A DNA stretch of 64,000 nt from Toxoplasma gondii ME49 (lineage: Eukaryota; Apicomplexa; Conoidasida; Eucoccidiorida; Sarcocystidae): the NCBI RefSeq assembly GCF_000006565.2, contig NC_031471.1, positions 1,800,661-1,864,660 on the forward strand. Reading direction: 5' to 3'. Within the stretch, counting starts at the first letter, position 1, and each line of letters starts with the position of its first letter. The position numbers were made by a program, and so were the translations under genes. Positions 21,523-33,762 of the stretch are shown in pieces. Under the pieces are notes generated by a model. The model had not been told where the DNA came from. It searched no databases and saw only the letters and a program-made list of their open reading frames with translations.

Positions 21523-24500
21523 TCTTAAAGTGAAAAACTACATCTCAAGTCCAGCTGTAGATACCGGCACGTGTGTCTCGCATCAAAACGGAAGCCGTTC
21601 CTCCGCAGCAAGAGCGAAGATCGCGGGCCAGAAAGGAATGCAGTGATGTTTGCGAAAACGAATGGAAACTAGCACGTACGGCGGTTGTCTGAGAGCACAG
21701 TTACAATTAGCTCAACGCGATAGAACCGCCAGCACGGTCGCCAGTGATTCGAGTCTGGAAAAACTCGCGAAAGATAAGGGACTATTAACAACGGAAAACT
21801 CCAGCACTAGTGCGAATGCCAAAAATGGCTCCAGTCCATGAACAATACGAAACGTGAATCTACATGGCTTCCTGTGAAAACACGCAGGCACCCTTTTCAC
21901 TCTACTAAAATCCAACGCGGGAACCGAGTCGACGCATTGTCTGAGACCACCCTTTGCTACAGGGGAAAGGAAGCACTGAAAACATTCCAGCAGTAGTTCT
22001 CTTCTACGAAAGGATATCTGTGAAGGTGTCTCTAAATGGTGACGTTTCTTTGCCCAGAGAAGCTAGAAAACTGCAAACTAGCGAGTTCGGATGAGTCGCC
22101 TTGGCGCCGAGCAAAAAGCTAGACAAGCAGTGCGCATAGCTGACAAACGCTTTTCCAGTAACGCGACGTGTGCTGGAGAGACAGAAGCTTCGAGACAGGA
22201 ACCAGAAAACAATTATGTTTCACACCATTGCAAAACGCCGAAGGAAAAGGCTTACACGTGTATGGCTGTGTGCGCTTTCCTCTGGAGGTCTCGTCTCTAA
22301 CTCGGGGGGTAATACGGATAATACGCTGGATTGGGAACGGTTTCTGTGCCAGGCGAAGACAAAGCATTTCTCCTTTCGCACAGCAACACAATGAATTCAC
22401 AAAAAGCGAGGATAATTAAGGACGTATCGGAAACACACGATTCTTTTGCAACAGCCTGCGAGCCGTGTCCCCGGTGTAGGAAAAAGCTGTGAGGGCTCAC
22501 TCTCGAGCATAACACAGCCTGTCAAGGCCCTCTAAAAATATTGTAGATGTCGCCTGCATGAAGCCAAAGGGAATGGATTTGGGCTGGGCATAAAATAGGC
22601 AAGAAAATGTCCGGCTCAATCCATAAAAAATGCAGCTTCGTCCACGTACGAATTCGTCACATTCTTCAGGGCGATAGAACGAAAACTTCTGCCCAAGAGC
22701 GGACTGAAAATGGAATTCAAAGAACAATGGGAGAAGCATCTGCATTACAACGAAAGCAGCTACGAAGTCTCTTAGGATCGATATCGTAGCGATAAGGAGC
22801 ACGTGTGTTGTGTATGATCCGATAGACAGTTCTCTCTTAAGTATGGTGGGACGGAACCACAGTATAAATAAACGAATGCGCGTACATGGAAACAATGAAC
22901 GAAGTATTGCGGCAAAGAGATTTGCTTCTTAGTAATTTCGCTGCGTTCGTTTTCCGTTGTAAGTTACTTTCCCGACCAAGTGACTCTGGGTCCACTCTTG
23001 ATACTTCGTAATTGCTTGAGCTCCCGCTGCAGCTAACCAGTCTTCCAGCCTTCAAACAAACATGACTCCTTTGTCTTCGACAGCGGGATGGGAGAGTATG
23101 AAAAAGTTAGACTGACAGAGAGTCTGTCGTTGCTCTATGTGTGTCTACTTTTCGTCCATTGCAAGAAACAAACGGGCGAAACATAGAAAACTGCCGTGTG
23201 GGTACGGAACGCCTACAGCCTTCTCAGCAGCACGGCTTATACCCTTTTGCAGTAGTGCAAACATACCTTAATCTCTGTATGCTGTAAGCATATCAAGGAA
23301 ATTGAAGAGTGACGAAATTATCTTTGTCCATATACCTATTTAATGTTTGTAAAGTTCATACTCTTAACCAGGTCCGCATACGCGCAACGATATATAAAAT
23401 GACGGTACACACCCGCAGACCTCGCTCGACATTCTATTTGCCACATGCCCTGTGCTCAGCTGCACATTTTAATATATTTCTATTCATTTATACACGTAGT
23501 TCCTAGCTACACCTTCCGTATAAAGTATGTGAATCGTGCAGGCGACGGTCATCTACCGACCTACATAACATCCGGTGGATGCTGAAACACTCGGGCCGCC
23601 ACTTTGTTCGGAAAAATTCGGACGCTTCGTGTTTCAAAACGCATTAACAAATAAGAAAGTAAATAAAAGGCCGCGATTTAGCTGAAAGCCTCTGATGATG
23701 CAGCTTTGAAGATGGACAAAAAAGTAGACAGATAGAGAAGCGGTATGTTTCGTGCGGGAGGAGCTGTTGCCTTGCATTATGGAGAGTAGGGACTCCCGTG
23801 GTAAGGAGCACTATCGCGAATGGTAGGTGAAATGAAGAAGAAAACTAACGCTGAAAACTCCTCCTGTTCTGCCTGTCTTCCCACATTTCACTGGTGTTTC
23901 GTTTCTTCCCGAGACACACGACGAGACTTGCCGCGTGCGCATGCAGCCCCGGAATTCCGAATACGCACCTGTGAGGCTTTCCTTAACTTTTCAAGACATG
24001 GCCGTTTTGCCCGTTGTTGCTTGTCGAAAATTGCAAAGCTAAAAGGAAAAAACTCCCTAACCTGTACTTGGCTTTATCCTTGGTTCTGTTCCAAGTAAAT
24101 TAGTCTGTTCCAACGGTCAGGAGACACAGGAGACAGAAATGTGCCTTGGTGAGTCAAAGGGAGGGCGACGTAACGGTCGATAGAGCAGCGTTTTCCGTGA
24201 GAACAGATGCAGGAACGGAAGTGGAGACGCGAGGTGATCCAAGAATTATCTTTTCTCGTCTTTCGCATGTTCTGGCGGCCTTTTTTCTTCCGGCGTTTCC
24301 CTCGATTTCTCGCGGTTCCCTCCACGTCCACGCAGATTTCGATGTTTCGCTGACCCCTGCTCTTGCTGCGTCTCGCCTCCTGTCTCGTCTCCGTTCCTTC
24401 CGACGATCTTTCCCCCTTCTTCTCTCGTTATTTCCTGCATTCGTCTCTAGGTGTTTTTCTTCGTTTCTCTTTACCCCGTCTTTCTGCCTAGGCGCATTGC

Positions 24501-24574
24501 CTGAGACTTGTTTCCACTCCTCGACCCGCATGTCAAGTCCGCGTTGATTCGGCAGTCGCCGTCCCTACAGAAGG
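21523..24574. promoter_or_regulatory. 3-kb divergent intergenic region
   Basis: This separates the minus-strand ATG13-like gene from the plus-strand methionine aminopeptidase gene, so it should hold both promoters. Base composition is less GC-rich than in the flanking exons from about 21850 to 23800. It becomes CT-rich on the + strand from about 24250 to 24570, consistent with the aminopeptidase leader. Small frames (for example 22497-22895 minus and 23820-24098 plus) show no motif, signal peptide or splice context. I see no RNA gene. Confidence 0.4.
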
Positions 24575-27048
24575 ATGGAAACAGAAGGCTTAGACGAGGG
24601 AGAGATGGAGGACGGAATGCTGTTAGAGCGAAACGATAAAGATCCATCTCGAGTCTTCCGAAGAACGCTTCCACAGGAGAAAGCTGCGATACGGAAGTTG
24701 TCATTAGTAGGCAACACTGTATCCGTCACTCCAGGGCAATGTCGACCGAATTCCTCAGGATCAGTAACAGGAGCAAAACCACTCGGAGACAAGCGGAACA
24801 ACCTCCGGCTTGGTGGGCCGCGTCGTGAGGCAGAGAAAGGCAAAACTTGGAGACGAAATCACGCTGTTCTCGCCTTCCTGATCCTTTTGTTTATGTTTCA
24901 AACTCCCTACTACCTACCTTCGCACGGCCTTCCTCTCGACGCTGACAAGCGACGATGGGCTTCTATGTCTGCTCTAGCAAATGCGCCAGCACATTCTTCC
25001 TCACTGCATGCACCCTTTTCTTCCGAACGCCTTTCGCCTCTCGCCTCTGTCTGTGCCTCTGTGGACAGACGCCGCTCCCGCGCCGACTTCCATCGGCAGA
25101 GTCTCTCTAAGACTGGCAAGGCTCCGAAAAACAAAGCTGAACCTGCTTGGTGTCTCCTCTCCCCCTGGACTTCCCTCGCCTCTTACGAAAACCCCATAAG
25201 ACAGTCGCACAAAATGAGAGGAAAAAAACGCGATTCTGGCCTCGAATTCTCTTCTTGGTCTTCTGCTTTTTCACGAGGCTCGGTCGATAGTTTCTCTCCC
25301 TCACGTTCTTCGGGGACTACCTCTCGGTCGTCTTGTCGTTGCCGACGAGGTTCCACCCTTTTGCTCCTTCCTGTCTCTGCTGCTTTCTCGCCTGGATTTG
25401 CTTTCCAGTTCCTCCCATTGACCGCATGCGATGGCGTCTCTCCTGCATCGCAGGCGCGGTTGCCATCGTCGGTTCTTCGTGCTTCTTCGCCTGCGGCGCC
25501 CTCTCACTCCTCTGGGCCTTCGTCCTTCTTCGCTTCTTCCCGGCGTCGTCCGTCTTTGTTCTCCAGGTCCTTCTCAGCTCTCTGTTCGTCTCCTGATGTG
25601 TCTTCTGACAACGCTTCCTCCTCGACGGATCTGTCGTTTCCAGTGCTACGCCGCATAGTGCCTGGCCGTGTATCGCCTTCGCTCTCAGTGGGTGCCGGCA
25701 TCGTCAAGCCCCACTATGCTGAGGAAGACGACGGCCGAGCGAAAGCCAAAAGGGAAGCGATGCTGAGTGCAGAACTCCAGCTGAGACGCTGCGAAGGTGA
25801 CGAAATGAAGGCTAGACTCGCGCGTTTCCACCCTGTCGCAGAAAGGGAGATGGAGTGGATAAAGCCTCAGGCAGAAGTAGAAGGTAAATGCCCAGGAAAA
25901 CAGTGTAGAAAGATGAACAGAAACGGGGAGAACGAGGGTGGAAAGCGGGTGTTGTGCCGATGTGAAAAGCGCAAGAGCCTGACGAGACCCCATGCAAGGC
26001 GAAAAAAGCTATTCTTGGAAAAGGGGGCTTAAAGTCGGAGACTGAATGGATTGGACAACCCAAAGAGGCCCAGGGCACTCGTCCGAAAATGGCGAGTGTC
26101 TCTTATGGGACTTCGAATCGTATTCGTTTTGCATGTGTTGTGGGCCTCTCATTCGTTTTACTTTCCCTCTGTTCTCTTCTTCATTTGCCCCAAGGTGTGC
26201 CACCCTCGAACTCGCGTGGGTCCTTCTGTACTCTTTCCCCCTCTCCAGTTGTCTTTTCTTCGAGTTCAAGCCTACTTTTCCTCTTGTGCTCCCCGGCTTG
26301 CCGTTGCCTTCTCTCGTTCGCCTTTTTCCCTTCTCTGACACTCTGTTTTTAGTCAGTGATACATTGTGTGAGATGCTCACGAATACAAAACGGTAACGTC
26401 GTGATTTCCATGGCCTCCGATCGAACCACATCCCAGCGATATTTACACGGTCCAGCTCCGTGTTCTCTAACTCCGATAAATTCAGTTAGGTCTGCGTTGC
26501 TGGACCACCCGATCAAGACGCGCCGTGTGTGTCTCGTGCGGTTTGTCAGGTGTCCGGCGCGCATGCGAGGTGACCAGGGAAGTTCTGCAGGTCGCCGTGG
26601 ATTTTGTGAAGGGCGTTTGTGCGCAGTCTTCCGCCCCTTTGACAACGGAAGATATTGATCGAGTTGTGCACGAAGAAACGATGAAACGCGGCGCGTACCC
26701 GTCTCCCCTGCGGTACTGCAATTTCCCCAAGAGTGTCTGTACCTCGACAAATGAAATCGTTTGCCACGGTAAGCTCCAAAACGCGACGAGCCAGCGAAGG
26801 GCTGCAAGCTGGAAAAGCCATGGTGACGGAGGCAAAAGAGAAGAGATAATTCAAGCGACGTTGGCAGCACGCCGCCACGAAAACGCCGAGAAGTTTAGGC
26901 TGGGAAAGGACGCTTTTGTTGAACTGTTATTCACGAGCAAGGAAGGAGTGCCGCCGATGAGAGACTCCATCCAACACGCTTCCACTGCGTAGAGCTGAGA
27001 GCAGCGTAGAAACAGGGTTGTCTTTTGTCGGCGGCGGCGGTTTTAATA

Positions 27049-27124
<76 letters not shown>

Positions 27125-28874
27125 AATATGTCTGTGCAGTGTACTCCTTTGTGCGCATATACGCAGTTCCATAGTATAATTCAGTGTTTGCACACCACTG
27201 CTCACATGCAAGCAAGAGCTGACATCTGTGTATCGGTATAGACCTCTTTGCGTCCGTGAGTTCGTTTTCACGTGGAGGGAGATGTGCGCCCTTGGTCAAT
27301 CCTTTGCGATGACCGTGCATGCTTGAGTGTCTCTGCACATCATTTTAGGTATTCCTGACGACAGGCCGCTTCAACGGGGGAGCATCTGCAGCATCGACGT
27401 CTCCTGCTTTCTCGATGGCTTTCATGGAGACTGTGCGCGAACAGTTCCCATTGGAGGTTTCGAGTCTCTCTCGCCACCGCTTCGCCGCTTGCTCGTCTCT
27501 GCTCGAGAAGCCACGCTGGAAGGCATTCGCGTCTGTGCACCAGGCAGACGGTAAGCGTTTCGGGTGGAATGGCACAAGCCCTCCAGGCGCGTCTTCGTGT
27601 TTGTTCTCCGGTTGTGCGTACATGCACAACTCCCTGGCTCCAGGGTGTGCGTTAGTGAAAGAACTGCAGGAAAAACGAAGGTCATCTTTGCATGCACATG
27701 AGTGGTTGTTCTCCGCATGTGATGTGCTGGTGCATTTGCAGGCTCAGTGTGATCGGCGATGCAATTGAAGAGTTCCTGACGCGCAGGGGCTACAGCACTA
27801 TTCATGATTTCTGTGGACACGGCATCGGCCGAAATTTTCACGAGGAACCTTTTGTAAGAACGAACAGAGAACCGAATGTTTTGCCCGTTCTGGTGCTAAG
27901 ACAATTCCAATAGCGAGTTCTATCTTTCATGCTTGGACAGCGTATATGAACAGCCAAGGTGGCATTCTCTTGAATACGCAAACTTGGAGGAAGAGTAAGG
28001 ATGGCTGGGTAGGTGCACGGGGTGAGCACATGTCCCCAGTTATCTCTAGCGACACGTTTACTGATTCGTGAGGCTTCATGGAGGTCTACCATTACAGCCG
28101 GAACCTCGACAACACCTGCTGCTGTCGGCAATATTGAAAATAGGCACTGTTGCTCGGCCAGACGGGAAGGTTAAACCCAAGCGAGCGATGGGCTCGTAGT
28201 GTGCTGTGGGTGTTGTTTTTCAATCCGTTTTCACCTTTTCCTCGTGTTCGCTGGTGTCCTAAATGGTTGATGGCGACTACTTCAGGTTCTTCATGCCTCA
28301 AACAACATGCCTGGGCGGATGCTGCCGGGGATGTGCTTTACCATCGAACCAGTCGTCTGCATGGGTGGAACAGATTACACCACGTGGCCCGACAAATGGA
28401 CGATCGCGACCACTGACGGAAAACCGTAAGTGCTGCTTCCTTAGCTGAAAACAAAGATATGGTTCAACCGAAACGCTCTGAACGAAGCATCCACGCTTGT
28501 GGGGGGGGGGAGCGTTTAGACCAGCCCGCTGGGTTTCGCCGGTAGGAAACGCAGCTAAGCGTTTGTCAATGACAAAGTATGCTTGTGGTGGCATCCGTAT
28601 GTCGTTGCTGCAGTGTCTCGTGCAACACAGGTTGATGTTTCATCCACAGGAGTTTGCTCCGTTGAGTACGAATGCTGCGATAAACCCTCAAGTTGCACGG
28701 TATATGGTGTGCATCATGCCGCTTCGACGGTAGTACGGGTTTCTGCGATTCCTTGTGTCCAGGACAGCCCAATTCGAGCACACGGTTCTCATTACCGACA
28801 CCGGTGTCGAAGTGCTGACGGACTGTCCAGACGGAGAGACAGACATGCTGGAGCTCGCCAAGGAAGTGTTCTGA
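24575..28874 (+). CDS. Type I methionine aminopeptidase with long N-terminal extension, six exons
   Basis: Exons: 24575-25883, 26550-26768, 27349-27550, 27742-27853, 28286-28425, 28763-28874. All are GT-AG and in phase, giving 697 aa. The catalytic pita-bread fold starts near residue 375 (IVPGRVSPSLSV, GIVKPHY) and runs through RRACEVTREVL, GAYPSPLRYCNFPKSVCTS and CHG. The five metal ligands of the family are present: D526 (SIDVS), D537 (HGDC), H603 (GHGIG), E635 (TIEP) and E666 (QFEH). It removes initiator Met from nascent proteins. The ~370-residue Ser/Arg-rich extension carries a hydrophobic segment at ~96-117 (HAVLAFLILLFMF...). The core resembles organellar MAP1D-type enzymes more than the cytosolic form with its zinc finger, and no zinc finger is seen. 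A plastid (apicoplast) location is therefore plausible but inferred. The ATG at 24575 is the first in frame after the CT-rich leader. Confidence 0.92.
27048..27121. repeat. Double TA microsatellite in intron 2 of the aminopeptidase gene
   Basis: Two long TA runs are separated by CACCATA, giving an imperfect palindrome able to form a long hairpin or cruciform. It lies wholly inside the 26769-27348 intron. Confidence 0.9.
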
Positions 28875-30569
28875 CCGCTGGCACTCTCGACGTACTTGAA
28901 ATAATTCCAAAGCGATGCGACCATCTTCGATGAACACGTCACTTATGGGGAGGGCTATTGCGGAGTTCCCGAAGTGGGGCATGTGTCGCTGTGAAGCTGT
29001 TGTAGCGAGTGCCCTGCCAAAGGCGAAGCGTTTATGTCACTGCATCTCTGTTTTTTGACATGTCCTGACCCCAAGCGCAAAAGTGCTTGTGCGGTGAGTA
29101 GCGGCGCACATGTCAGTTTCGTGTCATAGACACACGGCCACATACGGTGCTAGCTAGAGGTGGAGAGTTCTTTTCTCCTGTTAGTGGCAAACAGGTGATG
29201 TCGCCTAATCTTCCATGAGAGCCATCAGTGGAGTAAATCGACGCCAAAGCGACAATGCTACCGCAACGGTTCTCTGCATGTCGCTATTGAGCGTAACTGG
29301 GAAAAGTGTGACTGTATCCACGAGGAACTTCATCGTGACGGGCCTGTCTGTGGATTTCACAGTCTCGACATTGTGTGATGTGTGAACATTCTTTAGCGCA
29401 CCTCAGGTAGCTATTTGTCAGGCGCTACGGATGGGACTTTTTGATCCTGCCTTCTGCAGCATGAGCAACTGCTATGTCATAGGTGAGCGCGTTAATCATT
29501 TCGTTCAGCCTGAATTACTGTAAAGTCATAGATATCATGTCCAGCGTCGTCCGTGCATATGCACGATTACGCCAGCATGTCAGTAAAAAGCCAGACACAG
29601 AGGCTTGGCAACAAACATCCCGCACGAACAACCAGTGCAAGGGATCAACTGGGCAGCGTACCCTGAAGGGCCTTCACGATCTACTGGGCTGCCAGAGCAA
29701 CGGCACGAGGACGTGGTAGGCAGTGATAAGCCTGTCTTACGACAGTAAATCTCCACCCGTCTGCGTAGGCGAAATCACATTTCGGCACAGATGCTCTGAA
29801 ACGGAAGTGAAGATCAAGGCGGTCGTCCGTAACGTCCTTAGTACTGCGATGGAATGCAGAAGACGCAACATGTCTGTGTTACTTCCGTTTATCACCGCGA
29901 GGAGAAACTGCAAACTTTTGGAGAAACGTGTTGTGTTCCGTCGGCAACCTTGCCTCTATCATTTCAACGAGCTGTGTCACTGAATTATAAAACTGATGGG
30001 TCTACATACTTGTGTCAGTGTAAGCAGGGTTCGTCTAAAACCAGGATGTAACAAAGAACGCTCGAGTGGCAAGTATAAACCTCTCGCAGGAGTTTGCTCA
30101 TAGAGCCGACTGTATTTATTCGGATGTGGCAGCGTACATTGCCAAAATGAACGAAGGTTCAACAAACGTTCAGATGTGAAAAATCTACATTGGCCGGTGT
30201 GAACGGCATTGCACGGTAAAAGACGAATTCAGCCACTTCAGCTATAGATGGTCAAGTGACGCAGTTCACGCTGTACTTCGCAGCACCGTGAGGACGTTTT
30301 GAGACAACCCACGTGTACCTTGAAAAAAGGCGTCAATATGCGAGTCAGAGGTTCCCAGACATTGAGAGTTTCTGTTCTGATGCCGTAGATCGAGCCAATT
30401 TTCTTCAGACAGGTCGCCTTTCAGGATTCTTGAGAGAACGAGACGTTAGCGGAGGTCACATTATGTACTGCGTGACTTTCGCATTGCTCCTAGAGTCTTC
30501 GAAGCATTGTGCATCGCCTGAGGTAGTGAAAAAAAGAGGTTCCCACAACACCTTGCACACGCGTGACGA
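28875..30569. other. Convergent intergenic region with an exon-like island
   Basis: This lies between the 3' ends of the aminopeptidase gene (+) and the nonapeptide-repeat gene (-). A plus-strand island has a good acceptor before 29407 (ACCTCAG), an open exon to 29482 followed by donor GTGAGC, and a phase-compatible second piece at 29532-29719 ending in TAG. Together they would encode about 87 residues with no recognised domain. The 49-nt intron and missing upstream start keep this below a gene call. The rest shows nothing convincing. Confidence 0.3.
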
Positions 30570-31816
30570 TCAGGGAGCTGATGCCGCATGGCGAAGAGAG
30601 TCAAGGATGGCTTGGTGCAGTCGCTCAAGATTAGCAGGAATTTCGATCAACTCGGGTCGCTCTAAAAGACCGGGAAACTCAATATTGGTGAGGTTTCCGA
30701 AGGCGCTGCTGCCGTCCAATTTAGGCAGCTCCAGAGTCGGTAAGCTGGGGAGTGCCGGAGCATCGCTGAGCTTTGAAAGTTGTGGTAGGTCGCCGAAGCT
30801 TGGTATTGTCGGTAACCCGCTGATTATTGGAAGTTGAGGCAGGCCACTCAGACCTGGGACTGGGGGTAGCTCCCCGAGGGACGGCAATGGTGGGAATTCG
30901 CCCAGACTTGGTAGTGATGGTAACTCGCCGAGTCTTGGTAGTTGTGGCAACTCGCCGAGGCGCGGGAGTTGTGGGAAACCGCCCAATCCTGGTAGTGGTG
31001 GGAGTTCACCGAATCCTGGAAGTCCTGGAAGTTCACCGAGTCCCGGTAGTGGGGCGAAGTCACCCAGACCTGGTAGAGGTGGGATGTCACCCAGACCTGG
31101 TAGAGGTGGGATGTCACCCAGACCTGGTAGAGGTGGGATGTCACCCAGACCTGGTAGCGGTGGGATGTCACCCAGTCCAGGGATCCGGGGAAGTTCTCCA
31201 AGGCGCGGCAGCTGAGGTAAGTCACCGATGTTCGGAAGGCCAGTGAAGTTAAAACCTGCCAGCTGGCTGGGGATTCCCGGAGTTGGAGGGAATATGGTTG
31301 GCGGAGGAAGGGACGGCGGCAGTCCTATATTTCCAACAGGAAGTGGGAAAAGAGGAAAGGGGATCGGTAGTGGCTGGGGGACCACGACTGGAAAATCTGG
31401 GGCAGAAGGAGGTCCTATCGGCAGAGGGAATAGGATAGGCGGCAAAACAGGGAGGCCGGGGGGAGATTGTGCCGGGGTATCACCCGCAGGTTCCGGCAGC
31501 GTGGTAAGAAGAGCCGGAATTCCGGGCAGTCTTGTCAGGTCTGGTATCATCGACGAATGCGGCAGTCCTGGCGATGCAGCTGGCTCTGGTGCCGCGACTG
31601 CCTTTGGCACGTCAGAAACGCCATCTGGATCGCGAGCGTGAGCGTTCTGTGGCGCTGCAGGCGCCTCGGTTGGTGTGTCCAGTTCAGTTTTCAACGGCAA
31701 AAATTGGGCCCCTATAAATAATCAGAATTAATAACTGTTGTTGTTTGATACCTAGTGACGGGCTTACTTGCAGAGACGACCGCTCCAAGCAGAGTGAAGG
31801 AAACTATGACCCTCAT
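30570..31816 (-). CDS. Secreted Pro/Leu-rich protein with nonapeptide repeats, two exons
   Basis: Exon 1 is 31816-31768 and exon 2 is 31711-30570; the 56-nt intron is GTAAGC...TTATAG. The product is 396 aa. Residues 1-16 (MRVIVSFTLLGAVVSA) form a clean signal peptide with a likely cleavage site after VSA or a few residues on. A Pro/Ala-rich region follows (~20-160), then about 18 tandem nine-residue units of the form (E/D)(L/I)PPLPGLG (~165-330), then a non-repetitive, mildly acidic C-terminus with helical character (ERPELIEIPANLERLHQAIL). No Cys-rich domain, membrane span or GPI signal is visible. I do not recognise a family. Signal peptide plus repeats suggests a secreted, vacuolar or wall-type protein of a coccidian; the destination is inference. 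The start is chosen because the ATG gives a signal peptide and the splice restores frame. Confidence 0.78.
30730..31240. repeat. 27-bp coding tandem repeat array
   Basis: Degenerate 27-bp units encode the nonapeptide array of the secreted protein. Units at 31060-31086, 31087-31113 and 31114-31140 look identical, and 31141-31167 differs by one base (AGCGG for AGAGG). The outer units have diverged. This suggests recent expansion or homogenisation at the centre. Confidence 0.85.
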
Positions 31817-32437
31817 TGGAAATGTGTCTAAATCAGAAAACTGAAGGAAAGTGTCGGCAGAAAGGCGCCTTAATTCAAGGTACCTGGAGTTTGTGTAACT
31901 GCAGTGCCGTCACGATCGTGCTGAACACGAACGTTTGCCTTTGGTTTGTATGTACACCCGGAGTTGATCCAGACACTCAGATATCCGCGAAGGGATGTTA
32001 TGTACACCACGTTTCGGCAACCGTGTCAGAAAAACGTGTCACGGGCAAGAAGATCCTGCAGGAAAATGAACATGTAATTGAATCTCACCGTGTTTGCGTC
32101 ATTAAATGGTATATCCTCGCTAATGGCGCCAACAGATTTGCGTCAGCATCAGAATCAGAAACATCCAGGAAAAAGCAGAAGTGAACGCATGCTGAGAAAA
32201 TCCGCTTGGCCTGGACACTTTTTTCACTTGTACTGTTGTCATTAACCAAGAATATGCATTGCATATTTGGCTCAGCAAATTACACCCATGTTGCTAGTTG
32301 GTTTTTATTGAGTCGTGTGCTTACGGATGCGTCCGGTTCTGCCACGCAACGATGTGTCGTCGGGAACTCTCCTAGCCTGCAGGTAGACAGTTTCCTACTC
32401 CATTTCATTCTCAGAAAGGCCAGCAAAGTGGAATCCA

Positions 32438-32444
32438 TGCATGC
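32438..32444. promoter_or_regulatory. TGCATGC motif
   Basis: A palindromic TGCATGC, a sequence known as an ApiAP2-type regulatory motif in coccidians, lies about 620 bp upstream of the start of the secreted repeat protein on the minus strand. Function here is inference. The motif also occurs by chance and inside coding DNA elsewhere in the window. Confidence 0.3.
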
Positions 32445-32730
32445 AATGGCAAACGCGTCTTGCTGTCCTGTCAAGGACATACGGCTATAATGTGCCTTCA
32501 TGTGACTCAATGACCTTTCGTTCGTCTCAAAAAAAATCTTTACTCCCCCACGCAAAAAAAGCATTGTTCAAGACAGAAGCTCGTCACATAATGTGAGAGC
32601 TTGGTCTTTATTGAGGCTCGTTGTTGGCAGAACGAGGTGGAAGGTTCAGTGATACATATCTGAAGTATATTGGCTCGATGTCCGACGCCGCCCTCCGTTG
32701 CGTATGCAAACGTGGGCAGTACGTGTGTGG

Positions 32731-33762
32731 CTATCGACGTTGGCGGAGTGGAATAGCACACCGCAAGCATTCGCTCTCTCTGCGTTCATGAACTCCTTCT
32801 GCGCATGTAATGGGTATAGCAATCTGTTTCAGTGAAGCGATATCGATGCTACAACTGTCTGAGACAGGGATTGAGTCGTCCTTGAGCGGCGGTGCAGCTC
32901 CGCAGGAAATACAGAAGATGAAAGGGACGGCGGACGCGGAAGAAGTTACAATCTACCGCAGAAATGGTAGATGAGCTACTAGTTAAGATATGTCTTGGTT
33001 TGACCGAAAAGAAAACTACTAAACAGAGCTTCTGTGGGGGGAGCAAAACTGGCCTATTTCATAGGGTGCGTGGCTGGAGGCCCCTACCACAGTCACTGTT
33101 TAGCACACCTTTCACGCTCTCTGTAAAGCTGCTGGATTCTTTCTGACAAGCTTTACCTGTGCTGTAGTAATTGGAGGGCTGCCCATTTCTGGTCAGAAGG
33201 ATATTACGCAAGGTGGCACAAAAAAGCTCACTGACGGCGAGCGGTGCTACCCGCCTCAAACGAATCTCAGCAGCTAGGACACTGCAAAATTGACAGCAAA
33301 ACGGGCGCATGCAGAATTCAGCAGTCTCTCTTACGATGACGCATTTTTGTGTCTAAGATTCATTTGAACGCTTTCGGTCATTGACAACTGCTAAGACAGC
33401 TACCTGGTTCAAAAAACACTCGTTAAGTTGAGCAATCTCCATCTTGTGCGAGTTTTGAGAGAGCATGCGGAGCCCGTCAAGTCTTGGTTTTACATGACAA
33501 GGCGGGCGGTTAGCGATTGTTTGTGTTAACGTTCCGTCTCGAATGGAAATTTGCCGCCAGAAAAGAAGGCTTGCCTACAAATTGTTTGGCAAGAGTTTAC
33601 ATGTTGAAAGTCACCATCCTCTGGAAAAAACTGTGAACTGACATTTGAAGAGGCGCTCGCGCCCGCCGTTACACAGGCACGACAGAACGCGCTCCTGAGG
33701 AGGCACGGCGAGGTTCGCAGAAAGAAACGCCTTCTTAAGGCCGAAGCAACGAGAGTCTTCAT
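32731..33762 (-). CDS. Possible small spliced gene with mitochondrion-like N terminus
   Basis: Tentative model: exon 1 from ATG 33762 to 33673 (or 33643); exon 2 33574-33404; exon 3 33265-33157; exon 4 32897-32731. Junctions are GT-AG and can be joined in phase to about 178-188 aa. The N-terminus (MKTLVASALRRRFFLRTSPC) is Arg/Ser/Leu-rich and lacks acidic residues, as in mitochondrial presequences. Exon 2 ends MEIAQLNECFLNQ and exon 4 contains SIDIASLKQIAIPI. No family is recognised. An AATAAA on the minus strand at about 32612 would suit a 3' end. The first donor is weak, several alternatives exist, and the whole model could be chance. Confidence 0.35.

Noticed and set aside
22497..22895. 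Minus-strand 132-codon hydrophobic frame in the divergent intergenic region
   Set aside because: It starts at a non-ATG codon in AT-rich DNA with no splice or family signal; likely chance.
24146..24547. 133-codon frame upstream of the methionine aminopeptidase
   Set aside because: It begins with a non-ATG codon and lies in the CT-rich leader; at most an upstream frame in the 5' UTR.
26927..27338. Minus-strand frames encoding Tyr-Ile repeats
   Set aside because: They are produced by translating the TA microsatellite inside an intron.
30827..31246. Plus-strand frames encoding Val/Gly/Arg repeats over the nonapeptide array
   Set aside because: They are the reverse complement of the 27-bp repeat; the minus strand carries the signal peptide and matching splice site.
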